Assembly: GCF_001598215.1 (NCBI RefSeq)
Contig: NZ_BCXJ01000003.1
Coordinates: 248,001-312,000, forward strand
Direction of reading: 5' to 3'
Length of the DNA stretch: 64,000 nucleotides
From: Shouchella clausii
GTDB taxonomy: Bacteria; Bacillota; Bacilli; Bacillales; Bacillaceae_D
Shown here: positions 52,912-61,885 of the stretch, one piece after another
How positions within the stretch are numbered: position 1 is the stretch's first letter
Layout of the letters: the number at the start of each line of letters is the position of its first letter
Program-made: the position numbers and the translations under genes
The notes under the pieces: model-generated
Database searches by the model: none
Told to the model about the DNA's origin: nothing
What the model saw: the letters and a program-made list of their open reading frames with translations, nothing else

Positions 52912-54021
52912 TTAAAACTTCCGCAATGGATCGTATGGAGCTAAATCAATAGTTGGCTCCTCGCCGACTGCCAAAGCGGCGGCTAACGTCCCCACATAGG
53001 GCCCCATTGTCAGACCCGATGCTCCAAGCCCTGTTGCGATCACTAGCCCTTTTAATGCTTTTACTTTGCCAAGAAGGGGCTTTAAGTCTTTGCTGGCTGG
53101 GCGAAAGCCAATTCGGACTTCACGTAGCGAACCTTCGCTAAGTCCAGGGGCGACAAGGAGTCCTTCATCGAGTACTTCATAGACGCCGCCTGCCGTTAGG
53201 CGGTAATCAAACCCTGATCCAGTTTCTCTCGTTGCCCCAATCACGACTCGGGCATCATCAAAACAGACTAGATAATGGCTCGTTTGCGGAAGGACGACTG
53301 GCCATTTCGACGTATCATACCCTTCCATGCCAATGTGTGCAATTTGTCCTCTTTGCGGCTCGACTTCTATGGTAATTCCAATAGACTCTGCCAATTGTTT
53401 CGCCCATGCCCCTGATGCGGCAATGACCGTATCCCCTTCATATACGGTCCCCTCTATTTCCACGCCGCAAATGGTTTTTTCCCGGTATAGAAGGCGCGCT
53501 TCACCCTCAACTACTTGTGCACCATGCTTTTTGGCAGCTCGACACAAGGCGTCGCGTAGCAACCGTCCGTCAAGGCGGGCGGCTCCTTCGACATAAACGG
53601 CTTCTAGCCCTTCTCTTAGCGGCGGGAATAACGTCTTCGCCTCACTATAAGACAACCGTTTAATTTCGCCTACTTCTGGGGTATCTTGTTTCCTTTGACG
53701 GGCCCGTGCTTCCATTGCGACAAGCTCGCTTTCCTCTTCATTGACACCTAGCGCTCCGACAAAAGCAAAACCAATATGCTCCTCACCATCTTCTTTCAGC
53801 CTTTCAATCAGCTCTGGATAGTAAAGTGCTCCGTTGCGAGCGAGCCTGTACCAATCAGGATCGTCTGTTTTCGAGATCCATGGACAAACAATGCCAGCGC
53901 CTGCGGCCGTTGCTTCTCCTTTAAAACGTTTATCGACCAAAATAACGTCTTCCCCTTTTCGGGCTAGATGATAAGCTGCGCTTGCTCCTACTATCCCAGC
54001 TCCAACGACGATCGTTGTCAT
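52912..54021 (-). CDS. FAD-dependent oxidoreductase (DAO family)
   Basis: This 369-residue flavoprotein has the N-terminal FAD-binding GAGIVGASAAYHLARKG and a DAO fold of the glycine oxidase/D-amino acid oxidase type. Towards the end GLVIATGLGASGLTMGPYVG closes the FAD site. It oxidises amines or amino acids to imines with O2. No thiazole-biosynthesis genes are beside it, so it cannot be called ThiO with confidence; a D-amino acid or sarcosine-type substrate is possible. Confidence 0.83.
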   Translation of the reverse strand: MTTIVVGAGIVGASAAYHLARKGEDVILVDKRFKGEATAAGAGIVCPWISKTDDPDWYRLARNGALYYPELIERLKEDGEEHIGFAFVGALGVNEEESELVAMEARARQRKQDTPEVGEIKRLSYSEAKTLFPPLREGLEAVYVEGAARLDGRLLRDALCRAAKKHGAQVVEGEARLLYREKTICGVEIEGTVYEGDTVIAASGAWAKQLAESIGITIEVEPQRGQIAHIGMEGYDTSKWPVVLPQTSHYLVCFDDARVVIGATRETGSGFDYRLTAGGVYEVLDEGLLVAPGLSEGSLREVRIGFRPASKDLKPLLGKVKALKGLVIATGLGASGLTMGPYVGTLAAALAVGEEPTIDLAPYDPLRKF

Positions 54022-54112
54022 TTGCCTCCCCCTTGCTCCTATCGCTTTTTTATTAGTCTATCATTTCAGTTTCAGCGATGTAAGATAAAGAAGAAAACAA
54101 ATACAGTTTTTG

Positions 54113-54751
54113 CTATGAAGTCACTTGCCAATCGCCGATCAAGCGGATGACGATAGCAGGAATAATGAGCAGCACCAAAATGGCGCCATAAACACCGATT
54201 GTGTAGCTGATCGTATAATCAAGACCGAATCCTCGGTTCACAACGGCAGTGATTAAGTGAAGGACCATGTTCGTAAAACAAAAGGCGTAACTGCGGATCA
54301 TCCAGTTGCGATGTTGAATGATCCGTTTCTTTTTAATCTGGACGAGGGCGATCACTGTTATAAGCAACCAGATGATATTAATCGTATTAAAGCCAATGCT
54401 GACGATTTTGCCTCCTGTTGCGTATGGCGCCATGTAGCCAGACGTGAGGACAACAATAAGGACAGACACGAAATAAAGGTAACCGTTTAAGCGGTGGAAC
54501 TTGCGGCTTTTGGCAAAGACACGCTTTGAAAAGTTGAGCAGCCCTGCCGCCATCGCAACACAGGCAAATGCCACATGGATGTACATTACGTTTAGCCAGA
54601 CCGGTACATTTAGCTCTCGTGTAAGCCCAGTTTTGTGACTTAAAAAATTTTCTGCTTCTGGATCAATCATGTAATTGTATACGACCGCATAAACGATAAA
54701 GGCAATACTGATGCAGACGAGTAGCCGAAAGAACATTTTCCGTTTATTCAT
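54113..54751 (-). CDS. DUF2306-family membrane protein
   Basis: This 212-residue protein has about seven hydrophobic segments. The conserved DUF2306 pattern is visible (FHRLNGYLYF, IQHRNWMIRSYAFCF, with the conserved His and Arg residues). Its function is unknown. Its start is 22 bp after the stop of the DJ-1/PfpI gene, in the same orientation, so the two form an operon divergent from the two-component system. Confidence 0.8.
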   Translation of the reverse strand: MNKRKMFFRLLVCISIAFIVYAVVYNYMIDPEAENFLSHKTGLTRELNVPVWLNVMYIHVAFACVAMAAGLLNFSKRVFAKSRKFHRLNGYLYFVSVLIVVLTSGYMAPYATGGKIVSIGFNTINIIWLLITVIALVQIKKKRIIQHRNWMIRSYAFCFTNMVLHLITAVVNRGFGLDYTISYTIGVYGAILVLLIIPAIVIRLIGDWQVTS

Positions 54752-54773
54752 ATATAATAAACCCTCATTTTCG

Positions 54774-55811
54774 TTATAAAATCCGTTTCCCAGTCAATTT
54801 TGACGCAGGCAGCACACCAGCCTTAGCGGTACCTACCATTTTGTTCCCGTCAACACTGACTTCAAATTTTAAATTTAAGCGCATCGGTTTCGTAATTGGC
54901 AGTGACCAAGTCAACTTATTGTCTTGAATGGCGGGATTGACGAATTCGACCGTTTCCTCTCCTTGTATTGCTTTGCCACGGATTGTCGTCTGGTCTGTCG
55001 AGATCGAAAGTCTAACATCCAGTTTGCCAACTGGCGTTGTGATTTCTGTGGCCCAATCGCCATCGAAGACAGACGCTTGTCTAGATTGGTGATGCATGGC
55101 GCTATCTGTATGTTCACCTTTATTCGCTGTACCGATGTCATCGTTCTCTGCCTGCGCAGTATCCTTACGTGGGACAAGCCCTACGTCGCGCCAAACCGTT
55201 CCCCTCCGCTCAAATTCAAATAGTTGCTCAACCGCATGGGCGATGCGAGGGCCAAGTTCTCGTTCCACAAGATAGAGGGCGACATCAAGTCCCGAAGTGA
55301 CACCACCGCCGCTTACGAAATTGCCATCATCGACGACACGTGCTGGGACAGGTGTCGCGCCAGTAGCAGCGAGCGCATCCATGCCTAGATGATGTGTAAC
55401 AGTATACCTGCCTTCCAGCAAGCCACCCATCGCTAACAACAGGGAGCCGCCGCACACTGCAGCGATGACAATATCTTTCTGGTTGAGTGCATGCTCAACC
55501 ATTCCGGGCAATTCTGTATTCATCGCCCGGCCTAATATCGCCGGGATTGAATCAGGTCCATCCCCATCAACAGCGCCGGCTGCGCCAGGGACGAGAATGA
55601 TTCCTGGACGTGTCGGGTCCAGTTTTTCCTTTGCTTCGAGTAAGACGTCGTTGACGCCGCTCTTCACAGATCTCGCTCCTTCAGCGGTCACAAATTCTAC
55701 GCTGAGATTGTCTTTGACATTCATTGAAGCTGCGTGAAAAACTTCATAAGGGGCAATTGCATCCAAAAGGTCGAATCCATCGAATAGAACAATTTGTATC
55801 GATAACATCAT
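54774..55811 (-). CDS. DJ-1/PfpI-family protein with extra C-terminal beta-rich domain
   Basis: This 345-residue protein has an N-terminal DJ-1/PfpI domain (residues 1-215). The nucleophile is Cys120 in AAVCGGSLLLA, VTHHLG lies after it, and the SGGGVTSGLDVALYLVERELG segment resembles isonitrile hydratase-like members. Residues 216-250 are a charged linker, and 248-345 form a separate beta-strand-rich domain. The C-terminal part is not typical for the family. GAGGAGG lies 4 nt before the first of two adjacent ATGs. It is divergent from the response regulator gene, which may regulate it. Confidence 0.82.
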   Translation of the reverse strand: MMLSIQIVLFDGFDLLDAIAPYEVFHAASMNVKDNLSVEFVTAEGARSVKSGVNDVLLEAKEKLDPTRPGIILVPGAAGAVDGDGPDSIPAILGRAMNTELPGMVEHALNQKDIVIAAVCGGSLLLAMGGLLEGRYTVTHHLGMDALAATGATPVPARVVDDGNFVSGGGVTSGLDVALYLVERELGPRIAHAVEQLFEFERRGTVWRDVGLVPRKDTAQAENDDIGTANKGEHTDSAMHHQSRQASVFDGDWATEITTPVGKLDVRLSISTDQTTIRGKAIQGEETVEFVNPAIQDNKLTWSLPITKPMRLNLKFEVSVDGNKMVGTAKAGVLPASKLTGKRIL

Positions 55812-55928
55812 CGTGCCTCCTCAACATCCATTTAAGTTAACAAACTGGGCTCCTTGCACTGAAAACGATGGGAACTGCTTCGATACAAATCATAACAACG
55901 AATACTCTCAAATGACGTTAGAAAAAGG

Positions 55929-55961
55929 TCACAAAACGATCAACAACTGATCACAAAATAG
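55929..55961 (+). promoter_or_regulatory. Three 11-bp direct repeats, putative response regulator site
   Basis: TCACAAAACGA, TCAACAACTGA and TCACAAAATAG follow one another without a gap, one helical turn apart. They end 10 bp upstream of the -35 box of the two-component operon. OmpR/PhoB-family regulators bind such 11-bp direct repeats, so autoregulation is likely. Confidence 0.55.
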
Positions 55962-55970
55962 GCGTCTGCA

Positions 55971-55998
55971 TTGGCTTTGACCAAAAAAATGATAAACT
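55971..55998 (+). promoter_or_regulatory. Promoter of the two-component operon
   Basis: TTGGCT (55971-55976) and TAAACT (55993-55998) are 16 bp apart, 23 bp before the response regulator ATG; spacing is slightly short, which suits an activator-dependent promoter. Confidence 0.5.
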
Positions 55999-56020
55999 AA
56001 AGTGCAAAGGTGGGAAGTTT

Positions 56021-56704
56021 ATGAATGCAAAGACCATACTCGTTGTCGACGATGACCAAAGTATTGCCGATTTATTAAGGGATTTCTTGGAAAACGATCA
56101 TTTTCATGTGTTAACCGCATCCAATACAGAGGAAGCATTGACGGCTTTCCAGCAAAGCGCTGTCGATTGTCTGATCCTTGATATCATGATGCCTGGAGAA
56201 AATGGATTTGAGTTTTGTCGCCGGATTCGCGCAAAAAGTGACGTTCCGATCTTGTTCTTGAGTGCACGCAGCGCTGATGTCGACAAAATTCGCGGCCTGA
56301 CACTCGGAGGCGACGATTATATTGTAAAAACAGCTTCGCCTGGAGAGATTGTTGCCAGAGTGAAAGCCGTCCTACGACGCTCTGCTTCAACTCAGCCACC
56401 AACTGAAACGATCTTGGATTTTGGCCGCCTTACGTTAAATCTGACAACTCGAGAACTTGCCGTGGACGGGAAAAACGTTATGCTCACACCAAAGGAATAT
56501 GAACTGTTGCGATTATTTTTAGAACACCCAAGGCATGTTTTTTCCTATGACCAACTTCTCGATAAGCTGTGGGATGGCGTGGGCGATAAACATACCGTTC
56601 GCGTTCATCTAAGCCGCCTTCGCGAAAAAATAGAAGCTGACCCGAATGACCCTCAATATGTTGTGAACGTATGGGGAATTGGGTATCGCTTCGAGGGAGG
56701 ATAA
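56021..56704 (+). CDS. Response regulator, OmpR/PhoB family
   Basis: This 227-residue DNA-binding response regulator has a receiver domain with acidic cluster Asp10-Asp12, phosphorylation site Asp54 (LILDIMMPG), Ser81 and Lys103. A C-terminal winged helix follows (LTPKEYELLRLFLEHPRHVFSYDQLLDKLWD). The usual KPF after the Lys reads KTAS, a small departure. It is cotranscribed with the histidine kinase, one base after its stop. The stimulus is unknown. Confidence 0.92.
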   Translation: MNAKTILVVDDDQSIADLLRDFLENDHFHVLTASNTEEALTAFQQSAVDCLILDIMMPGENGFEFCRRIRAKSDVPILFLSARSADVDKIRGLTLGGDDYIVKTASPGEIVARVKAVLRRSASTQPPTETILDFGRLTLNLTTRELAVDGKNVMLTPKEYELLRLFLEHPRHVFSYDQLLDKLWDGVGDKHTVRVHLSRLREKIEADPNDPQYVVNVWGIGYRFEGG

Positions 56705-56705
56705 C

Positions 56706-58022
56706 ATGCCCACATTGCGGGTCCGTACATTTACAGTACTCTGTTTTTTCTTCATTCTATCATTGCCGTGGATTTTTTATGTGACAGCACACTTCATGGA
56801 AACAAAAACGTTCCGCTTCTCTACACCTGATGAAAACTTACAAAGGCATGTTACAGAGACGATTCAGTCGATCGAAACAAATGCAGACAACTGGACAGAC
56901 GTCAATTGGCAACGCCAACTAGAAACCCAACTGCAGCAAGCTAATCTGGAAGTCGCGATTCTGTCCACGTCTGACCAGGAAATGTATCGCTCTAATCCAG
57001 AAAGCAGCAATTGGTTTTCGTCAACAGAACAATTCTCGCTCATCGAGGACGGCGAGTCACTTGGCAAAGTGGTCATTTACGTGCCAAACTCACGAACCGG
57101 TCCAACCATTTCGGCCATAGTTGGATTTTTGCTCGCGATTATCATTGTTGGCATCGCCTTGCGAAAGTTCTTTCTTCGACCGCTCGAAAGAATGGGTTGG
57201 GTCGCTCGAAAAATTGCCGACGGAGATTTTGATGCACAATTGCCAATGTGCAGGATAACAGAGATTGCCGATGTAGGCGCTGGATTTGAAGCGATGATGA
57301 AGGGACTGCGGACATCCCAGCACAAACAAATCGCACTGGAAGAAGAACGACGCTTCATGATTGCAGCGATTGCCCACGATTTGCGAACGCCGCTATTCGC
57401 GTTACGGGGATATTTAGATGGGCTGGAACAAGGCATTGCTAAGTCTCCAGACAAAATAACAAAATATGTGACGGTTTGTAAGGAAAAGTCAAGGCAATTG
57501 GACAGACTAGTAGAGGAGTTGTTTACCTTTACAAAGATGGAGTATATGGAACAGCAAAAAAATGTTCATCCAACCGACTTAAAAGGTCTTCTGCAACAGA
57601 CGATTGACAGCTTCCGTCCACTCGCGGAACAAAAACACATCTCGATCTCAACAGATTTTGAAGATAGCTGCATGCTTCCTGGCGACAGCCACTTACTAGA
57701 ACGTGCCTTGAACAACCTGTTCGATAATGCCATTCGGCATACGCCCACAAGGGGCAATGTGTTTGTCCGCTGTTATAGAGAAGACGCTAAAGTCAAGTTT
57801 TCTCTCAAGGATACAGGGCCAGGCTTTTCGTCTGAGGAATTAAAGCGTGTGTTTGAACCTCTCTTTCGTGGCGAAGGGTCGAGAAACCGTGCCACAGGAG
57901 GAAGTGGGTTAGGATTAACGATTTCCCAACGAATTATAAGACAACATGGGGGCGAACTGGCCGCTGAAAACGACCCAGACGGCGGGGCGCTCATCAGTGG
58001 TTGGCTGCCTGTAGGGGATTAA
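56706..58022 (+). CDS. Sensor histidine kinase
   Basis: This 438-residue membrane kinase has two transmembrane segments (about 8-25 and 130-150) flanking a short extracellular sensor. A HAMP domain follows (PLERMGWVARKIADGDFDAQLP). The H-box is AAIAHDLRTPLFALRGYLDG, the N-box NNLFDNAIRHTPTRG, and the G-boxes DTGPGFSSEEL and GGSGLGLTISQRIIRQHGG. The start was set at ATG 56706 because GGGAGG lies 5 nt upstream; the longer frame overlaps the regulator in another phase. The small sensor has no recognisable ligand motif. Confidence 0.92.
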   Translation: MPTLRVRTFTVLCFFFILSLPWIFYVTAHFMETKTFRFSTPDENLQRHVTETIQSIETNADNWTDVNWQRQLETQLQQANLEVAILSTSDQEMYRSNPESSNWFSSTEQFSLIEDGESLGKVVIYVPNSRTGPTISAIVGFLLAIIIVGIALRKFFLRPLERMGWVARKIADGDFDAQLPMCRITEIADVGAGFEAMMKGLRTSQHKQIALEEERRFMIAAIAHDLRTPLFALRGYLDGLEQGIAKSPDKITKYVTVCKEKSRQLDRLVEELFTFTKMEYMEQQKNVHPTDLKGLLQQTIDSFRPLAEQKHISISTDFEDSCMLPGDSHLLERALNNLFDNAIRHTPTRGNVFVRCYREDAKVKFSLKDTGPGFSSEELKRVFEPLFRGEGSRNRATGGSGLGLTISQRIIRQHGGELAAENDPDGGALISGWLPVGD

Positions 58023-58108
58023 CAAGAAAAGAGGAACACTTCGTTTGCAAAGCGTTCCTAAAAGCGGTTGCGCTACCGTTTTCCGTTACAAACGTGGGCC
58101 ATTTCTAT

Positions 58109-58924
58109 TTATGTGCTCGCTCTACTGTTTTCTTGCAACAACAAAGAGGCGCGGGCGCTTCGGCGCGTTGCTTTGTACCATTGGAAACAAAAAATAAATA
58201 GAAGAAACAAGTCAATCGCGTCACCGCCATAATACATGAGCATCGCCCCTGTCTGTGCTTGTTCCGGAGCGACACCTACGGGCGGATTGGCGTAAATCCA
58301 TTTCGATAAAATGCCGTGTCCGGCGAGCGCGATGACTAGTACAATCGCCCTGTACAAAAAAGGTTTGCGATGTGACACAGGGTCGATGTAGATCATGGAA
58401 ATCGTGAACATATAGCCTGCCAAAAAAACGTGAATGTGGATCAGAAAGTAGAGAAACGGATGGGCATGCATGAATGCAAACAAGCCCGTTGTATAAAGAA
58501 GCCATAAAGCGCCAATGTTTAATAACGATGCTACAATGGGATCGGCAATCGCTTGCGGTATCTTGCTGCGTAATAATTGGCTAACGCCTTTTGCCATTGG
58601 CACAGGCAATGTTCGCACTAACAGCGTCACTGGCGCTGCCAATGCCATCAACAAAGGAGCAAGCATTCCTAACAACAAGTGTCCTACCATATGGAAAGCA
58701 AAATCAGTATGTGCCTTTTCCGCTATTGGCCCCGCCACCGCTAGATAGGCGGCGAAACAGCCGGCGATCCACATGAGCGTCCGGTAAAGAGGCCATGGCT
58801 TTACTGTCCTATAGGACAATAAAGCAGCAATAATATAGAGAACGAACGCACTGGCAAACGGCAATATAAGTAATAATTGGGCCAAAAACCATTCTAACTC
58901 GTTTGCCATACCTGGGTGGTTCAT
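58109..58924 (-). CDS. ctaG: Cytochrome c oxidase assembly protein CtaG
   Basis: This 271-residue protein has about seven transmembrane helices with the CtaG_Bac pattern: AHTDFAFHMVGHLLLGMLAPLLMALAAPVTLL, HAHPFLYFLIHIHVFLAGYMF and AGHGILSKWIYANPP. The clustered His residues suit copper delivery to caa3-type oxidase, the known role of Bacillus CtaG. It is coupled to the DUF2243 gene (ATGA overlap). Confidence 0.88.
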   Translation of the reverse strand: MNHPGMANELEWFLAQLLLILPFASAFVLYIIAALLSYRTVKPWPLYRTLMWIAGCFAAYLAVAGPIAEKAHTDFAFHMVGHLLLGMLAPLLMALAAPVTLLVRTLPVPMAKGVSQLLRSKIPQAIADPIVASLLNIGALWLLYTTGLFAFMHAHPFLYFLIHIHVFLAGYMFTISMIYIDPVSHRKPFLYRAIVLVIALAGHGILSKWIYANPPVGVAPEQAQTGAMLMYYGGDAIDLFLLFIFCFQWYKATRRSARASLLLQENSRAST

Positions 58925-59391
58925 GGCTGCCGCCTTTGGCCTGTTCTGTACACAAGAACGGCACCGCAGATCACTAACAGAATGGCAATCGCATTCCAGA
59001 CAATATCATAGATATACACATTTTCCACGTAGCGAATTTGGTGAATTTGCATCCACTTATGTTGAATCGTGCCATCATACAATTGGAAGGCCCCTGAGCC
59101 AAGTAGAATTCCGCCAAGCCATCTTTTGCCCCACCAACCGCGGCGGGATTTCAGATCGGCCAGCAAGAACATCCCGGAAACGCTCGCAAACCAGCCAAAT
59201 GCATGAAAAAGTCCGTCTGAAATGATCCCTATCGTTCTAGTCGACTTGTCGTAAAAATGATGCCATTGCAGTAATTGATGGAACAAGACTTCATCTAAAA
59301 AAGCTGCTATGCCGACGCCAACTAAAATGCCGGACCAAAGATTGCGTTTTAAGTACAAGTGCCTCAGTTCTTGCTTCATCGGCTTTGGCAT
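58921..59391 (-). CDS. DUF2243-family membrane protein
   Basis: This 156-residue protein has four hydrophobic helices and the DUF2243 pattern AAFLDEVLFHQLLQWHHFYDK, DGLFHAFGWF and LYDGTIQHKW, with conserved His residues. DUF2243 genes accompany ctaG in many Bacillaceae, suggesting a shared role in oxidase or copper handling. The ATG at 59391 has AGGAGGTT 6 nt upstream; the GTG two codons earlier is too close to that RBS. Confidence 0.83.
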   Translation of the reverse strand: MPKPMKQELRHLYLKRNLWSGILVGVGIAAFLDEVLFHQLLQWHHFYDKSTRTIGIISDGLFHAFGWFASVSGMFLLADLKSRRGWWGKRWLGGILLGSGAFQLYDGTIQHKWMQIHQIRYVENVYIYDIVWNAIAILLVICGAVLVYRTGQRRQP

Positions 59392-59591
59392 TCTCACAAC
59401 CTCCTTCTTCGTTCGCTATTACTAGTCTTTCCATCTAGCAATTCATTCAAACACATCGTATAAGAAAAGGTGAAAATCTCTCAGATCAGGCAGCAAAAGC
59501 CGCAACTTAATAGCCGGCCAATAGCGTTTTTAGAAGTCTCTTTGTGATAATATAGTGAATGACTATTCATCATAAAAGAGGTGGCGCAAGG

Positions 59592-60413
59592 ATGCGTATG
59601 AAGAAAACGATGGAGCAACACTCTGTAAATGGCGTGTCCATGGCAAACGGGACCGTTTCATTTCGTTCGGTCACTTTAAATGTATATAGCTTTGCTATTG
59701 ATGGGATGATCATTGACGCTGGTGCTTCCGCACTAAAAAAAGGCTTTCTCCCTTTCTGGAAACAACAGCCGATTGATGCTCTATATTGTACACATCTCCA
59801 TGAGGACCATACAGGCTGCGCCCCTTGGTTTGAGCAGCAACTGCATGTTCCGATTTACTTGCACGAATCTTCTCTTGCCGCTGCAAGGAAGACTGGCGAC
59901 TATCCTCTTTACCGAAAACTGTTTTGGGGCAAGCGCAAGCCGTTTCACCCAACTGCCATTCCAGCAACGTTCCAAACGAGGCACTCGAACTGGGTCAGCA
60001 TTTTTACGCCTGGACACGCCACTGACCACGTTGCCTTCCTAAACGAATCGACTGGGCAACTGTTTTCAGGCGACCTCTATGTGCAAACAAAAACAAAACT
60101 TATTATGGACAGTGAATCGGTTCCACAAATTATCGCCTCGCTCAATAAATTGTTGCAGTACGATTTCGAAGACGTTTTTTGCAGTCATGCTGGCTATTTG
60201 AAACAGGGCCGAAAAAAGCTGGCGCAAAAACGAGACTACTTAGAAGCATTGAGCAACCAAGTCCACACTCTTTACGAAAGCGGGCTACCAGTTAAGGAAA
60301 TCCAAAAACGCCTTTTCCCCCGCACGTACCCTATTACCCGTTTTTCAAAAGGCGAATGGGATTCCGCTCACTTGATCAGGTCGGCCTTAGAACACGCCGT
60401 ACGCAATCAATAG
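59592..60413 (+). CDS. MBL-fold metallo-hydrolase
   Basis: This protein of about 273 residues has the beta-lactamase-fold zinc motif THLHEDHTG (HxHxDH), FTPGHATDHVAF with its His, and LFSGDLYV with its metal Asp. It belongs to the general MBL hydrolase group (glyoxalase-II-like); no specific substrate is evident. It is monocistronic, with an AGAGGTGG ribosome binding site 7 nt before the chosen ATG. Confidence 0.82.
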   Translation: MRMKKTMEQHSVNGVSMANGTVSFRSVTLNVYSFAIDGMIIDAGASALKKGFLPFWKQQPIDALYCTHLHEDHTGCAPWFEQQLHVPIYLHESSLAAARKTGDYPLYRKLFWGKRKPFHPTAIPATFQTRHSNWVSIFTPGHATDHVAFLNESTGQLFSGDLYVQTKTKLIMDSESVPQIIASLNKLLQYDFEDVFCSHAGYLKQGRKKLAQKRDYLEALSNQVHTLYESGLPVKEIQKRLFPRTYPITRFSKGEWDSAHLIRSALEHAVRNQ

Positions 60414-60422
60414 CCGCAAAAA

Positions 60423-60453
60423 GCAAGCAGCCTCTTTAAGTGAGGCTGCTTGC
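60423..60453 (-). terminator. Terminator after gntP-type gene
   Basis: GCAAGCAGCCTC and GAGGCTGCTTGC form a 12-bp perfect stem with a 7-nt loop. On the minus strand it is followed by TTTTTG, so it ends the galactonate-type operon, and it also lies just after the convergent MBL gene stop. Confidence 0.8.
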
Positions 60454-60502
60454 CCGTTACTTGTCCGCTTTTTTAGGCAGCTTAGCGATACACTGCCGTC
60501 TT

Positions 60503-61849
60503 TCAGGAAAAGAAAAAGCTGAGTGCGAACACAATGACAAAACCCGTCAAACCGATAATCGTCTCCATAACTGTCCACGATTTCAATGTGTCTTTTTCTG
60601 ACATACCTAGCAACTGGTTCACAAGCCAAAAACCTGAGTCGTTTACGTGGGAAAGGACAGTGGCGCCGCAAGCGATGGCAATCGCAATCAATGCGAGAGA
60701 AGGCTGCGAGAGCGCTGCCATATCTACAATAGGCGAAACCAGTCCCGCTGCCGTAATCATTGCAACAGTCGCTGATCCTTGAGCGACACGAACAAATGTA
60801 GCGATGAGAAAAGCCAGCAGCACAAGCGGAAAGCCAGAATTCGCCATTAAATTACCCATCGCTTCACCAACGCCGCTTTGAATCAAAATTTCTTTAAAAA
60901 CGCCGCCTGCTCCTGTAATTAAAATAACAATGCCTGCTGGTTCCAATGCTTTCGTTGTAATCGTTTGCATATGTTCTTTAGAAACACCACGGCGCTTTCC
61001 AAGAAAGTACATCGCAAGCAATGTTGCAATGATTAAAGCGACAAACGGATGGCCGATAAACATAAGCGCTGTTTTTAAAGAGCCATCTTTCAACACTTGT
61101 CCTCCCGCTGTGTTTAATAAGATCAATGCAAGTGGGGACAAAATGATCAAGCAAATTAAGCCAAAGTGTGGCAATTGTTTGCCCGCCGCTTCTTGTTTAG
61201 CGGCTTCAGCAATATGGTCAGGCACCGGGACATAGACTTTATTGCCGATATATCGGCCAAATATAGGACCAGCTACAATCATTGCTGGCAAGCCAGCAAT
61301 GACGCCAAACAGCATCATCCAGCCTAAGTCGACGCCAAGAACAGAAGCGACCGCAATTGGCCCTGGTGTTGGCGGAATAAAACTGTGGGCAACGGCAAGC
61401 CCGGCAAGAAGTGGGATTGCATAATAGAGTACTGACCGGTTCGTACGCATCGCCAAACTATGAATGATCGGGATTAAAATGACGATCGCTACATCCAAAA
61501 AAACAGGAATCGCAACAAGGAAACCAGTCAATCCGAGCGCCCACACAGCACGCTTATCTCCAAATGTGTCCACTAATGTAAACGCTAGGCGTTCAGCGCC
61601 GCCTGAGATGCGGAGAATTTCGCCAAACATGGCGCCAAGGCCAACGACAACCGCTATAAACCCTAGCGTGCCACCCATCCCTTTTTCAATCGTCTCAAGG
61701 AGATTAAGCGGATCCATACCAGTGAACAGGCCGATAAAAATACTTGCGAGCAATAACGCTATAAATGCTTGCATTTTTGAGCGCATAATCAAATAAAGCA
61801 AAATCGCGATTCCAATGATTGTGATGACGATCAACCAAGTTCCGGACAT
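60503..61849 (-). CDS. GntP-family gluconate/aldonate permease
   Basis: This 448-residue membrane protein with about 12-14 hydrophobic segments belongs to the GntP (GntP/IdnT/DsdX) family: GGTLGFIAVVVGLGAMFGEIL near the start and VAQGSATVAMITAAGLV, with HVNDSGFWLVNQLLGMS near the C-terminus. It imports a sugar acid, here likely D-galactonate or a related aldonate, given the downstream-pathway genes upstream of it. The start at ATG 61849 has GGAGG about 5 nt upstream. Confidence 0.9.
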   Translation of the reverse strand: MSGTWLIVITIIGIAILLYLIMRSKMQAFIALLLASIFIGLFTGMDPLNLLETIEKGMGGTLGFIAVVVGLGAMFGEILRISGGAERLAFTLVDTFGDKRAVWALGLTGFLVAIPVFLDVAIVILIPIIHSLAMRTNRSVLYYAIPLLAGLAVAHSFIPPTPGPIAVASVLGVDLGWMMLFGVIAGLPAMIVAGPIFGRYIGNKVYVPVPDHIAEAAKQEAAGKQLPHFGLICLIILSPLALILLNTAGGQVLKDGSLKTALMFIGHPFVALIIATLLAMYFLGKRRGVSKEHMQTITTKALEPAGIVILITGAGGVFKEILIQSGVGEAMGNLMANSGFPLVLLAFLIATFVRVAQGSATVAMITAAGLVSPIVDMAALSQPSLALIAIAIACGATVLSHVNDSGFWLVNQLLGMSEKDTLKSWTVMETIIGLTGFVIVFALSFFFS

Positions 61850-61885
61850 AATAACCTCCAAATTTCAGCTATGATGTTTAGCAGC

